NCBI GenBank assembly: GCA_005883075.1
Contig: VBAX01000052.1
Coordinates: forward strand, 1 to 49,354
DNA length: 49,354 bases
Direction of reading: 5' to 3'
From: Candidatus Bathyarchaeota archaeon
GTDB taxonomy: Archaea; Thermoproteota; Bathyarchaeia; 40CM-2-53-6
The notes beneath the pieces were generated by a model. It ran no database searches. It was not told where the DNA came from and was given only the letters and a program-made list of their open reading frames with translations. Positions 20,429 to 29,892 of the stretch are shown piece after piece; the stretch's first letter is position 1; the number at the start of each line of letters is the position of its first letter. A program made the translations under genes and the position numbers.

Positions 20429-20643
20429 CCAAAGTCGACCATCAAACCACCCGCTTTCTTTGATCTTTCAGATCGCTCTCTAACGTAAAGAAGGGACTAT
20501 TCTCAGGACCAAAAGTCCAGGTGCATCTTTTTCAATACAAAGTAACTTCCTGCAAAGGACCTTGGTTGTAACCCAATGTGGTAGCTTGTGTTCTTTCATA
20601 GACGCGCCCATTATATCGAAAGAACATCAATTACCTGTCAGAC

Positions 20644-21690
20644 ATGATGCCAGTGAATATGTCCGTGATCGGCGCGGGCTATTGGGGGAAGAAGGTAATA
20701 CGAGAGATCATGGACGTATCTCGTACTACTGGCCAGGTTAATCTATGCTCCATTGTTGACAACTCCCCCTCGATGCTTGAACAGTGCAGAAAGGAATTTG
20801 GTCCCTTGGACTATCGTTTGAGCTATCAGGGATTACTGTCCGATTCTGCAACCTCCGCGGTTCATATCTGCTCACCAAATGGCACGCATTTCGAAGTCGC
20901 ATCACGTTTTCTCAGATCGAAAAAACACGTTCTCGTTGAGAAGCCTCTGGCCTTGCGGTCAAGGGAAGCCGACGAGCTAGTAAGACTCGCAGAGACAAAC
21001 CGCAAAGTTCTCGCCGTGGGACACGTTCATAGGTTCAATAATGGAGTCAAAGAGCTGAAACGCGTAGTAGATAGCGGACTTTTAGGGGACATCTACTACC
21101 TTCGCCTCCAATGGACTGGGTTCCTACCGCCCCAAAGAGATCGAGATGTGATAACAGATCTGGGCCCGCATCCCTTTGACATCTGTAACAATATTCTCGG
21201 CACCTGGCCGACCAAGATATCATGCAGGGGTAGAGGTTACAGAGGTGGATCGGGCGACGAAGTCGCTTTCATCACGGCTGAACACATTGACGGTGTTAAC
21301 GCAAGCATTGAGCTAAGCTGGTTGGATTCTGAGAAACATAGAGATGTGACAGTGGTAGGAAGCGATGCGGTGGCCCGGCTAGACTGTCTCGATCAGAAAC
21401 TGGTTCTTCAACGATCTGACAAGACGGAGACAATATTGACTGTTCCAAGCAATACGCTCCATGAGGAGATCATTCACTTCGCCGAATGTGTCGAGAACAA
21501 CTCGACATCTGAGCCTTACTCAAATCTATCTGACGGAGCCATCGGAGCCGGTGTAGTGAGACTTCTTGAAGCATCGAAAAGGTCCGTGAGCGAAGAGCGC
21601 ACCATACAGGTTTCAATACCGGAATCCGAAGAACTAATTGCAAGCGAACCAGCTCAAACAGGGTTCCGAAAGCTTTCAGCCTACCACTGA
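20644..21690 (+). CDS. Gfo/Idh/MocA family oxidoreductase
   Basis: VIGAGYWGKKVIREIMD...SAVHICSPNGTHFEVASRFLRSKKHVLVEKPLALRSREADELV...DLGPHPFDICNNILG. Confidence 0.92.
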   Translation: MMPVNMSVIGAGYWGKKVIREIMDVSRTTGQVNLCSIVDNSPSMLEQCRKEFGPLDYRLSYQGLLSDSATSAVHICSPNGTHFEVASRFLRSKKHVLVEKPLALRSREADELVRLAETNRKVLAVGHVHRFNNGVKELKRVVDSGLLGDIYYLRLQWTGFLPPQRDRDVITDLGPHPFDICNNILGTWPTKISCRGRGYRGGSGDEVAFITAEHIDGVNASIELSWLDSEKHRDVTVVGSDAVARLDCLDQKLVLQRSDKTETILTVPSNTLHEEIIHFAECVENNSTSEPYSNLSDGAIGAGVVRLLEASKRSVSEERTIQVSIPESEELIASEPAQTGFRKLSAYH

Positions 21691-21755
21691 CAACTGGTCA
21701 ACTCAGGTTTGTGGTTGATTCGCAAGCGCTTGGACTAGGGATCTAGCGAGAGTAT

Positions 21756-22022
21756 GTGACGCAGAAACAAGCGTCCGAAACTCACAAACACCCTCATAAG
21801 CTATCCCGCGCAAATCTTCAGGTCTGCAGTACCTGCGGAAAGTTCATAGCGACAACGTATAGAGAGACAGCGAAGGGAGAACTAGCGATCGAAGAGCTGG
21901 AGCTGGACGTGAAGATTCTGTCCTCACGAATCGGCCGACTACGAACAGCCAAGTCTCAGAACTCCGGCCATCGAGAACAATCTTCAGACTCGGTTATGAG
22001 AGTTGAGGACACCTGCTGGTAA
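21756..22022 (+). CDS. small hypothetical protein with a CxxC motif and charged helix
   Basis: 88-aa ORF with GTG start; VCSTCGKF followed by a charged helical region. Confidence 0.35.
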   Translation: MTQKQASETHKHPHKLSRANLQVCSTCGKFIATTYRETAKGELAIEELELDVKILSSRIGRLRTAKSQNSGHREQSSDSVMRVEDTCW

Positions 22023-22094
22023 ACGATGAATATCGGCCAAAGGACGTGTTTACATTCTAGATTGAAGCTTTCTCAATTCGGTGTTTCATTCCTA

Positions 22095-23138
22095 TCAGAT
22101 TCTGGTTCTTCCTGAGGCCTTGAGAGTTCGTAGAGCGTTTAGCGTTATCATCTTGTTGGGGCCTTTTCGTCCCCAGTCAACGACTTCAACGTTCGACACC
22201 GACAGTTTCGTTCTTGTTAATGCTGTCCGTCTCACATTCCAGTAATAGTTGTCCGCGTGCCATAGTCCGTCGGGACCCCTTTTCTTCTCCACAATATCTA
22301 GCGCCTCCTTGGTCCGTGGGTCGTCTAGCTCTCCTGCCCGCGAGAGGATCATGAGCTCTTGTAGAATGTCGCAGTGCCAGTACAGTGGATAGTGAAGCTC
22401 GACCATGGTCGGGTGGATGATCTCTCCCGTATGGTCAGAACGAAACAAATAGTGTTGGAGAAAGAACTCTGATGCTCTCTCAATCGGCTTCAAATATTCT
22501 CGATCTCCTGTCGCCCTTTGGTATTCGACAAGGCCCCAGAGAGTCGACAGAGATTCGTTGACTGATGAATGGTCTGCCTCCGGTCTCCTGTCGCAGTTCC
22601 ATCCTCCATCAGGCCACTGCCATTCGACCAGTGACTCGGCAAGCTTCACTACCCGCGGATCCTCTGCGAGACCCAGCCGGCTACACACAGCCAACGCGTT
22701 ACCCTCTTGAGACGCACATCTCCGATATCGTCCACTGATCTGAGGAACATTGCGAAGATGAGCCTCACCAAGCAGCCATTTCAGAACAAGATCCGTTGCC
22801 TTCACCGCTGGCCGAAATCCTGAGGGTATGCCGAGTTCAACAATAGAAACGAGGCGCCAGTGTGCGCCTGTCCATTTCTGGTAGGGATGGACTCCGAAAC
22901 CACCGTCGGCACGCTGACCGGACAGAAGAGTCTGCACAATAGGCCCGCTAGGAATTTGTCTTTTTGCTGCAAGAACTTCTTTCGAATCTGACGGTTTGTC
23001 CAGAATCTCTGTGAGAGTGAGATAACAGATCGAGGGGTCCCCGGATTCCAAAAGCCAATTGACTACAGGGTCTTCAGTGATCATGGGCCGGGATCGTCCG
23101 ATCCATGACTTTTCGTCGGTCCAAAATAACGGTTTCAA
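22095..23138 (-). CDS. terpenoid cyclase/prenyltransferase-like (alpha/alpha toroid) protein
   Basis: VQTLLSGQRADGGFGVHPYQKWTGAHW, LVEWQWPDGGWNCDRRPEADHSSVNESLSTLWGL and KKRGPDGLWHADNYYW are DGG(W/F) repeats typical of the superfamily. Confidence 0.75.
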   Translation of the reverse strand: MKPLFWTDEKSWIGRSRPMITEDPVVNWLLESGDPSICYLTLTEILDKPSDSKEVLAAKRQIPSGPIVQTLLSGQRADGGFGVHPYQKWTGAHWRLVSIVELGIPSGFRPAVKATDLVLKWLLGEAHLRNVPQISGRYRRCASQEGNALAVCSRLGLAEDPRVVKLAESLVEWQWPDGGWNCDRRPEADHSSVNESLSTLWGLVEYQRATGDREYLKPIERASEFFLQHYLFRSDHTGEIIHPTMVELHYPLYWHCDILQELMILSRAGELDDPRTKEALDIVEKKRGPDGLWHADNYYWNVRRTALTRTKLSVSNVEVVDWGRKGPNKMITLNALRTLKASGRTRI

Positions 23139-23172
23139 CCATCTTTAATACGCATCAGATTCATCCGAACTT

Positions 23173-23655
23173 ATGCAGCCAATCACCTACTCGATACCCA
23201 AAGGACTGAGAACTGGAGCGATTGGTGGTTTCATCGGGGCAATAGTCTTGGGCATTTTTGGAGAGATTGGCGCCATGGCAATGAATCAGGAACTCTTCTA
23301 CACGACGATCGCGAAGAAGCTAGGGTTCGGCGACTCCTATGCCGTCATAGGGGGATGGGCTCTGCACCTGTTGGTAGGAATAATTGCAGGCTCACTCTTC
23401 GTCGGAGCTACGGCGGCAATCCGAAGGTTCGCCCTGACCACGACTAAGAAGGCTGTCTGGGTCGGTATACTGGGAGGCATCGTAATTTGGATGGTCGTCT
23501 ACGCCCCCGTTACAGGTATCCTTGTCCCTGATGACCTAACCAACACAACGTTCGCAGGGGGATCGTTCGTCCTCCACTTGCTCTACGGGGTTGTCACTTC
23601 GATTGTATCCTTGTCGTTGCTCCGGCGCAAGGTCCCAACAAAGGTCGCGGCCTAA
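23173..23655 (+). CDS. multi-pass membrane protein, unknown function
   Basis: About four TM segments. Its 3' end overlaps the convergent CDS by 4 nt. Confidence 0.6.
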   Translation: MQPITYSIPKGLRTGAIGGFIGAIVLGIFGEIGAMAMNQELFYTTIAKKLGFGDSYAVIGGWALHLLVGIIAGSLFVGATAAIRRFALTTTKKAVWVGILGGIVIWMVVYAPVTGILVPDDLTNTTFAGGSFVLHLLYGVVTSIVSLSLLRRKVPTKVAA

Positions 23656-24464
23656 CAGCTCGGCAGGTTTGTGCCGCCGGACGCGAGGAATCCGTTTCCG
23701 GACTGGGTTGAGCTGTCGTAGTTTGACTGTTGAGTGAGAAGGTAAGTTGCGTACGACCCTGTGACCATGTATGTTCCATTCAGGGTTACGGTGAAAGTGG
23801 TAAGGTTCGGGTTTGGAGGTAGATTGTTCAACTGCGAGCCGGAGACCCTGTAGCTAAAGATCGGATGAGCAGCTCCATTTGCTGACAGATGAAATGATTC
23901 TGAGTCAGCCAAAACCCAGCCTACCGAGGGATAGTTCAGGGTCAGAGCCCATGTTGCATCCATCGCAAACCTGGTGGGATTGCTGATGCCGAGGGTTTCG
24001 TAGACTGTCCGATAGCCTGAGTAGCTTCCAGGTGATCCGTAAAGCGTTGAAGAATCCGTGCGAACCGAGATGCAAGTTGGTTGAAGCTGATTGATGGACT
24101 GGTTCGCCGCGTTTCGATCAGAAGTCTTGGCAGCCTGCAAGATTTGCTGTTGAGCATTGTTATACAACACGAATCCGCCGACCCCGACAAGGAGAAGGAC
24201 AATGAGAACTATTCCAACGATTAGTTTCACAGGTCTCTTCGAGGGCGGCGCGGTGGCAGGAATCGGGGCCCACGTTGGCGGAGGAATCGCGCTTCCACAC
24301 TGCGGACAAAACTGAGTCCCCAAGGGAACGGTTGTGAAACATGTTGGACAGATTACCTGCTGAGCTTGCGGTTGAACCTCGTAAGTGGATGGAGGGGCAG
24401 CAGGTGGCGGTGGAGCCGTTGCCTGATTCTGGCTATCCGCTTTGATATTACTCTCCTCTGTCAC
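23652..24464 (-). CDS. zinc-ribbon domain membrane protein with extracellular C-terminal domain
   Basis: ICPTCFTTVPLGTQFCPQCGSAIPPP ribbon, then TM LIVGIVLIVLLLVGVGGFVLY. Confidence 0.75.
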   Translation of the reverse strand: MTEESNIKADSQNQATAPPPPAAPPSTYEVQPQAQQVICPTCFTTVPLGTQFCPQCGSAIPPPTWAPIPATAPPSKRPVKLIVGIVLIVLLLVGVGGFVLYNNAQQQILQAAKTSDRNAANQSINQLQPTCISVRTDSSTLYGSPGSYSGYRTVYETLGISNPTRFAMDATWALTLNYPSVGWVLADSESFHLSANGAAHPIFSYRVSGSQLNNLPPNPNLTTFTVTLNGTYMVTGSYATYLLTQQSNYDSSTQSGNGFLASGGTNLPSC

Positions 24465-24506
24465 AAACAGACTCCGTCCAGCATTTCTATTGGCCGGTCT
24501 CGCTTA

Positions 24507-24973
24507 TTAGAGCGTCGGATTCCTGCTCGTAGTTTGTTCTAGTTTCTGTCGGAACAGAAAGCGGTCTGTTGGTTTGAAGCCTATCGACCGTCCAGAAGAG
24601 GCAGCGGTCTTGTTATTTTGGAAGACTTCGAGTCCGATCTCATCTATATTCACCCGTTTGCACTCTTCCACCAGTCGTATCGCCAGTTCTCTTCCCACTC
24701 CCTTCCACCGGTTTCCCGGTTTTACGAAGAAATCGTTTACAGTCATGACTCGTCCAAGTTCTGCGGAAGGCGTGTAAGCTGCCAAGACCACGCCAACTAT
24801 TATCTTGTCCCGAGCGACAACGAGCAGGCCAGGCGATTCCCCGCGGTAGTTGCTGGTTGACAGTCCACAATATTCTCTGCCTGATTGGAGCTATTCCTTC
24901 TACGCGTGGTATTCCGTGATGAGCTTCACGATCTCGTCGCGTCTGACACTTCCGCCTGGTCGATGGTTACCAT
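24507..24973 (-). pseudogene. GNAT N-acetyltransferase pseudogene (one frameshift and two in-frame TAGs)
   Basis: From ATG 24973: MVTIDQAEVSDA, then after a frame change DEIVKLITEYHA*KE*LQSGREYCGLSTSNYRGESPGLLVVARDKIIVGVVLAAYTPSAELGRVMTVNDFFVKPGNRWKGVGRELAIRLVEECKRV..., a recognisable GNAT interrupted near its N-terminus. Confidence 0.65.
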
Positions 24974-25026
24974 TCTTGGACCCAGGCTACTAGCGTTAGG
25001 GAAATAAGCCGAGACCAGCGATTAAG

Positions 25027-25788
25027 ATGCAAGTCTTTCCTTTGACCCTTGGCACTTATTCGTCTTCCGCATGCCGGACCTGTGGTTGCTCCGAAGAATC
25101 CTGCGAGACTTGCCAGACGGTCGCGGATTGTTCTAACTGTGCCTCTTGCTGCTGCACAACCACCCATCAATCATGGAGACATGGGAGGATCGGAAGCGGA
25201 ATCAGAATCGAATATCTTAGCTCGGCGTGGATGACAATCGAGGTCTTGGGGTCTATCGGAGTCGGACTAATCGCAGGAAGTTTTGCCCTACTTGCTTTTG
25301 GGGGGGACAGTCTGATAGAATTGATCTCCGGGCTCGCGGTCTTGGGCGGTCTGCGCAGGGACTCTTCGAGAATCGGTGGTGTGATTGACAGCAAGAGAAC
25401 GGAACAATTCACGAGTCTACTCCTATTCGCCCTAATTCCCGTCATAGGACTAGGCACCGTCTACTCGTATGTTTCAGGGCTGAAGCCTGAGGGATCGCCA
25501 CTAGGAATCGCCATTGCCACTGGAGCGGTGATAGTGATGCCCTATCTCTACATCCAGAAGAAACGGATAGGCCGGGAAACCCGGTCACTCGCTCTCTCGA
25601 TGGACGCGATAGAGTCCGTAACATGTCTCTTCATGGCCACGGCCCTCCTCGGCGGACTCCTCGCAGAATATTTTCTAGGACTGTGGTGGGCTGATTATCT
25701 TGCGACCGGAATTATTCTGGCGTTCGTCGCGAGAGAAGCTGTCGAATCATACCATGAACTCCAACAGGAAAAAGCACCTGACGCATAG
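25027..25788 (+). CDS. CDF-like cation transporter with Cys-rich N-terminal extension
   Basis: Six hydrophobic segments with FGGDSLIELISG and SMDAIESVTCL. N-terminus has ten Cys in ~30 residues: CRTCGCSEESCETCQTVADCSNCASCCC. Confidence 0.6.
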   Translation: MQVFPLTLGTYSSSACRTCGCSEESCETCQTVADCSNCASCCCTTTHQSWRHGRIGSGIRIEYLSSAWMTIEVLGSIGVGLIAGSFALLAFGGDSLIELISGLAVLGGLRRDSSRIGGVIDSKRTEQFTSLLLFALIPVIGLGTVYSYVSGLKPEGSPLGIAIATGAVIVMPYLYIQKKRIGRETRSLALSMDAIESVTCLFMATALLGGLLAEYFLGLWWADYLATGIILAFVAREAVESYHELQQEKAPDA

Positions 25789-25840
25789 TGCCGGACGTTC
25801 TCTCTCCTGACTAACTATCAGAAATGACGATACGAATGCA

Positions 25841-27367
25841 CTAGGTGCCGGAAAGCGTGGGGCTCGCACCTGCGAGTGGTTCCGGTTGTGGGACGGGCGC
25901 TCGCATTCTTCCACGTCTTCGAAGCAGCCAGCCAAGCGTCACCGCCACACCAGCTCCTACCATTCCGATGCCAGCGTAGATCCAGAAGGATGTTACTGGA
26001 GGCAGTGTTGTGGTTCCGGAAGTCCCGCCTGGGCCGCCCGTAGAGGTCTGCCCGTGTCCGATTGATCCTGCGGCGGTTCTCCTAGACAGGTCCAGGTTTG
26101 TAGATGTTAGCCGAAGTGTGACTGGGACGCTTGCGCTCATGTGATGGCTCACTGTTACGGGGTCGGAGACGGGAAAGCAGCCTGAGGGACCGCAGAGATA
26201 GTCGCCCGGCTTGTAATTCTGGGTTTGAGAGGATGCAACGGATATTGTTGCGCTCGAACGGACGAGCAGGTCACTCGCTTGGTCGTAGTCGAATTTCAGG
26301 TCGAGCTTGAAACTTTGGTCGCTCGATCCGCCAGATGTAATTACAGGCGGACTGGAAGTTGAAACCGACTGTGAAAATGTCGATTCGACAATCCAGGCGG
26401 CGCGATTATTGCCGGCTCCTAAATTGACAGTCTCGCTCCCTGTGATACTAGCATATCCTGTGAGGATCTCAACGGGTTGACCGTTTGTCAGGGGCCCGTT
26501 TACCCACCAGAATGTATAGACCTCTTTCTGCGAGGATAGCAATTGGCCTATCCCGGGAGAATAACCATAACCGTAGTACCCATAATATCCCGGATAGTAG
26601 GCGAGCATCTTTTGGATTATGCCCAGGATCACCGACGTGGCCGTCCCGGAGGATTGCACGCGAGTTGAGAGATCAATTGACTGCGAGAAACTTCCGGATT
26701 CAGTCACCGGGGTAAAGCTGAGAGGCCCGACAGATGCAACGATACTTACTTGGTGGCTGACGTTGAGGACGGCCACACTGTTGTCAAGTCCGTTAACAGT
26801 CCAGTCTATGGAACCGTCGAGACTGATCGTGGGATTGAAGGGAGGCGAGGGAGGTGTCGGTGGAGAGCCCGACACGACTAGGTTCCCGCGTAGCGACGGA
26901 TGAAGCGAATCATAATAGCTGTAATTGCCCGGAGTCGTGAATGTTAGGGAGAATGAACCGTAGTGGGCTAAGGGACCTGAGTCGAAGGTTTGAAGGCCCG
27001 CCGTGTTTGTCGAGGAAGAGGTTACCGTGTGCGTTAGGCTGCCATAGTTGAACCACATGACCGTTGTCCCGATTTGTAGAGGGTAGTAGTAGAAGGAGGG
27101 ACTGTAGGAGCACGAGTATCCTGTTGGAACGCAGCTTCCGTTGTCGTATATGTTGACGAGTGTCCGTGGTTGATAGGGGCCGCACGCAGTCTGATTGTAG
27201 CCAGGCGGAGTTGCATTGCAACTATGAGTCGATTGCATAGACGCGTTCAACTGATAATTCGCATTGCTACCTACGCTGAGAATCGGGACCGCGCCAGCGG
27301 AACTCACCATCAACACGACTAGAAAGAGAGAGGAGATGCTACCCGTGGAAACTTGTAGAATCTTCAA
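25841..27367 (-). CDS. secreted protein with N-terminal cupredoxin-like domain and C-terminal TM
   Basis: Signal peptide; LQIGTTVMWFNYGSLTHTVTSSS...FTTPGNYSYYDSLHPSLRGNLVVSG (plastocyanin-like); C-terminal TM WIYAGIGMVGAGVAVTLGWLLRRRGR. Confidence 0.7.
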   Translation of the reverse strand: MKILQVSTGSISSLFLVVLMVSSAGAVPILSVGSNANYQLNASMQSTHSCNATPPGYNQTACGPYQPRTLVNIYDNGSCVPTGYSCSYSPSFYYYPLQIGTTVMWFNYGSLTHTVTSSSTNTAGLQTFDSGPLAHYGSFSLTFTTPGNYSYYDSLHPSLRGNLVVSGSPPTPPSPPFNPTISLDGSIDWTVNGLDNSVAVLNVSHQVSIVASVGPLSFTPVTESGSFSQSIDLSTRVQSSGTATSVILGIIQKMLAYYPGYYGYYGYGYSPGIGQLLSSQKEVYTFWWVNGPLTNGQPVEILTGYASITGSETVNLGAGNNRAAWIVESTFSQSVSTSSPPVITSGGSSDQSFKLDLKFDYDQASDLLVRSSATISVASSQTQNYKPGDYLCGPSGCFPVSDPVTVSHHMSASVPVTLRLTSTNLDLSRRTAAGSIGHGQTSTGGPGGTSGTTTLPPVTSFWIYAGIGMVGAGVAVTLGWLLRRRGRMRAPVPQPEPLAGASPTLSGT

Positions 27368-27402
27368 GATAGTAGCGGCCTAGGAGTAAACCGATAAAAG
27401 CA

Positions 27403-27723
27403 TTGCTGAAAGTCCCACCGCTGATGCGTTTCGCCAGTATATTCAGCCATCGGAAAACAATTGGCCTAGTTCTTCTCGCCATCTCCGTCGTAGCCGCCGT
27501 GACCTATGGCGTTGTTACCTATCAGACCCCCTACGGTTGCGGCCCCGACGGCGTCGCTACCGGACCCGGGATCTACTGGCAAGTCCTAGCCAAACCATGC
27601 ATCTACATTTACTTCACTGGGATCGTTGGAGGAAGCGTCCTGCTGATTCTTCTTGTACCTGTGCCGGGGAAAAAATCGAGTCTCTCTGCCTTACTAACAG
27701 AGCTCGAGCATATTCATCGATGA
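27403..27723 (+). CDS. small membrane protein (two TM)
   Basis: 106 aa, hydrophobic segments TIGLVLLAISVVAAVTYGVV and YFTGIVGGSVLLILLVPV. Confidence 0.45.
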   Translation: MLKVPPLMRFASIFSHRKTIGLVLLAISVVAAVTYGVVTYQTPYGCGPDGVATGPGIYWQVLAKPCIYIYFTGIVGGSVLLILLVPVPGKKSSLSALLTELEHIHR

Positions 27724-27839
27724 CAATGTCTGTCTGCTGCGAGATTTCTCCGGCATGACGTGTTGACTCTGCATCAAAAGGGAATCTTCCCGGGAAAACC
27801 TATAAGGTCACGATTATCGAAAGCAACGAGGAAAATAGT

Positions 27840-29177
27840 ATGAAACGAGCAATCACAACGATCACGATGGCCTTGATCCTAACCCTTGCTGTACCTGTCG
27901 CAGCCCACGGCACAAAAACAACCAGTCTAAACTTCACGAACATTCCATTGCTCCGGCCTGACGGTAACAGCGAACCCGAACTCTCCATCGGACCAGATGG
28001 GACCACGATATACGTCGGGCTGTCTTGGACCCAGTTCTTCACCAACACATGGAAAGGAGGTTTCGGACAAGTCCCAGTGTTCCAGGGAACGATAGATGCC
28101 AACCTCGCTAACAACGTCGGCGGGGGCGGCGATGCGGACGTAGACATCGGCTCAACCGGCACACTACACGTCTCCACTCTCATTTTCTTCTTCAACCCAC
28201 AAACCCGCATCACCCAGCTAGGCGTCTCGGCGATCACCTGCCCGAACGCTGACACATCAAACAACTTCTCACACTGCACCAGCCAGATAATCGATTCGAC
28301 ACAGTCCGACCGTCAATGGATAACCTCGGACGGACCGCATGTTTACATTTCCTACCATGACTCGGGATCGAGCACTCTGATTCACGTGCAGCGTTCTGAC
28401 GATGACGGCTTTACCTTCCATCGCGTAACAGACCCGATCACGGGACAGGGTGGTGCTACTGGAAACTCTACTTTCAACAACGACCAGGGCAAGCTCATCG
28501 CAGACTCATTCAGCCACAATGTCTACACGGTATGGGCGGGTGGCGTCTCGGGCTTGCAGAAGGGAACGACCGCGAACTTCAACAACATCTACGTGACCGT
28601 CAGCCCTGACATGGGCAAGACCTGGACTCCACACCTCGTCTTCTCAGGACCTATCAATGTGGCTTTGAACAACGTCTTCCCGGCTTTGGCCGTGGACCCG
28701 CTCAGCGGGACTCTCTACGCCGGCTGGTCAGACGCGCACCATGTGTTCATCTCGAAATCAACAGACCAAGGTAATACTTGGACCAGTCCACTAGCGGTAA
28801 ACACGTCTCCAGCAAACACAGCGGTCTTTCCATGGATCGTCGCACGGGGCAGCACAGTTGACTACGTCTACTATGGCACGAATACTTCGAGCAAAGATGA
28901 CCCGCGAGCCGTATGGAATGTGTACATGGCACAGAGCTCGGACAGCGGGTCCCACTTCGCACAGAGCACCGTCACAGCCCGTCCAAACCATGTGGGCGTC
29001 ATATGCACCAACGGAACCGGTTGCGCACGCGGGACACGGAACCTTCTCGACCTCTTCCAGGACGCGATCGACCCGCTCAATGGACTTGCCGCTATAATCT
29101 ACACTGATGACACTTCGACAACCCAGGCGGACGGTTCCCCGCTACCTCAGGTCTCAGTTGCATTCCAAACCGCCTAG
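27840..29177 (+). CDS. secreted sialidase/BNR (Asp-box) beta-propeller protein
   Basis: Signal peptide AITTITMALILTLAVPVAAHG; Asp-box-like repeats SDDDGFTFH, SPDMGKTWTP, STDQGNTWTS, SSDSGSHFAQ. Confidence 0.75.
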   Translation: MKRAITTITMALILTLAVPVAAHGTKTTSLNFTNIPLLRPDGNSEPELSIGPDGTTIYVGLSWTQFFTNTWKGGFGQVPVFQGTIDANLANNVGGGGDADVDIGSTGTLHVSTLIFFFNPQTRITQLGVSAITCPNADTSNNFSHCTSQIIDSTQSDRQWITSDGPHVYISYHDSGSSTLIHVQRSDDDGFTFHRVTDPITGQGGATGNSTFNNDQGKLIADSFSHNVYTVWAGGVSGLQKGTTANFNNIYVTVSPDMGKTWTPHLVFSGPINVALNNVFPALAVDPLSGTLYAGWSDAHHVFISKSTDQGNTWTSPLAVNTSPANTAVFPWIVARGSTVDYVYYGTNTSSKDDPRAVWNVYMAQSSDSGSHFAQSTVTARPNHVGVICTNGTGCARGTRNLLDLFQDAIDPLNGLAAIIYTDDTSTTQADGSPLPQVSVAFQTA

Positions 29178-29204
29178 ACTCGAACAAAGCCTGTCATTAA
29201 ACTC

Positions 29205-29226
29205 CCCGTTTTTCATTTTTTTTCTC
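29205..29226 (+). terminator. T-rich transcription terminator downstream of the BNR protein
   Basis: cgtttttcattttttttctc starts ~28 nt after the stop at 29177; archaeal terminators are typically oligo-T. Confidence 0.5.
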
Positions 29227-29797
29227 AGCCTAGATCCATAGGCTTTGGCGTAGCCGAAGCAAGAGGGTCGATCAGTCTACTTTTTCTAGTCACAATCAGA
29301 TGACAAAAATCGCCCGTAGCCGCTCTCCTGTTCAAATTCGTTGTGTCAAATACGCAGCGGTCGGCCATCGTGGCGAGGGAAAATACGGCCATGAAGGAAA
29401 ACACTAATGCGAGAGTCCTGGTCAGAGAAAGCTCTACTCGCCTCATAACGAGGTGGGCAAGAACCCACGAATCCTTCATGACCGTGCGCTTCAAAGAGAA
29501 GAAGCGCACGGCAGCAGCATATGGAACCTTCTGGTACTTGACGTCCAGAAGATTCTGCTAAGAGAGCCCCGTTCAAGCAAGGCTCTCATTCAACCACTGC
29601 CTACGAAACCAGACGACCAGGACCAACCCCCGTTTTCAAACCAACCTCCAATTTCCCATATTCACGTGGCGCCCGAGTGGAAGGGCGCGTGTTACTTAGT
29701 CTCACAAGATCTTCCACTTGTACGCGCTATGCCCAAATATCCGTGGAGCCCTTTCCCATAAGGGGGAAGCAAACCGAACGCTTCACCGGAAAAAAAA

Positions 29798-29881
29798 ATG
29801 ATTGCCACATATGTTGGCTATGTAACACTTGGCATACTGCTTGTCATATCTCTTATCGGAGCCTACTACTTGGGCAAGTAA
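29798..29881 (+). CDS. 27-aa single-TM microprotein candidate
   Basis: ATG...TAA encodes MIATYVGYVTLGILLVISLIGAYYLGK, one TM helix with a terminal Lys. Confidence 0.35.
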   Translation: MIATYVGYVTLGILLVISLIGAYYLGK

Positions 29882-29892
29882 CTCAAGGATCC

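Noticed and set aside
24880-24940. Pyrrolysine/TAG recoding in the GNAT gene
   Set aside because: A nearby frameshift and two TAGs four codons apart fit pseudogenisation better; no Pyl machinery visible in the window.
29225-29509. 94-aa minus-strand ORF with a hydrophobic stretch
   Set aside because: Only weak signal-peptide resemblance; starts inside the inverted repeat; insufficient support.
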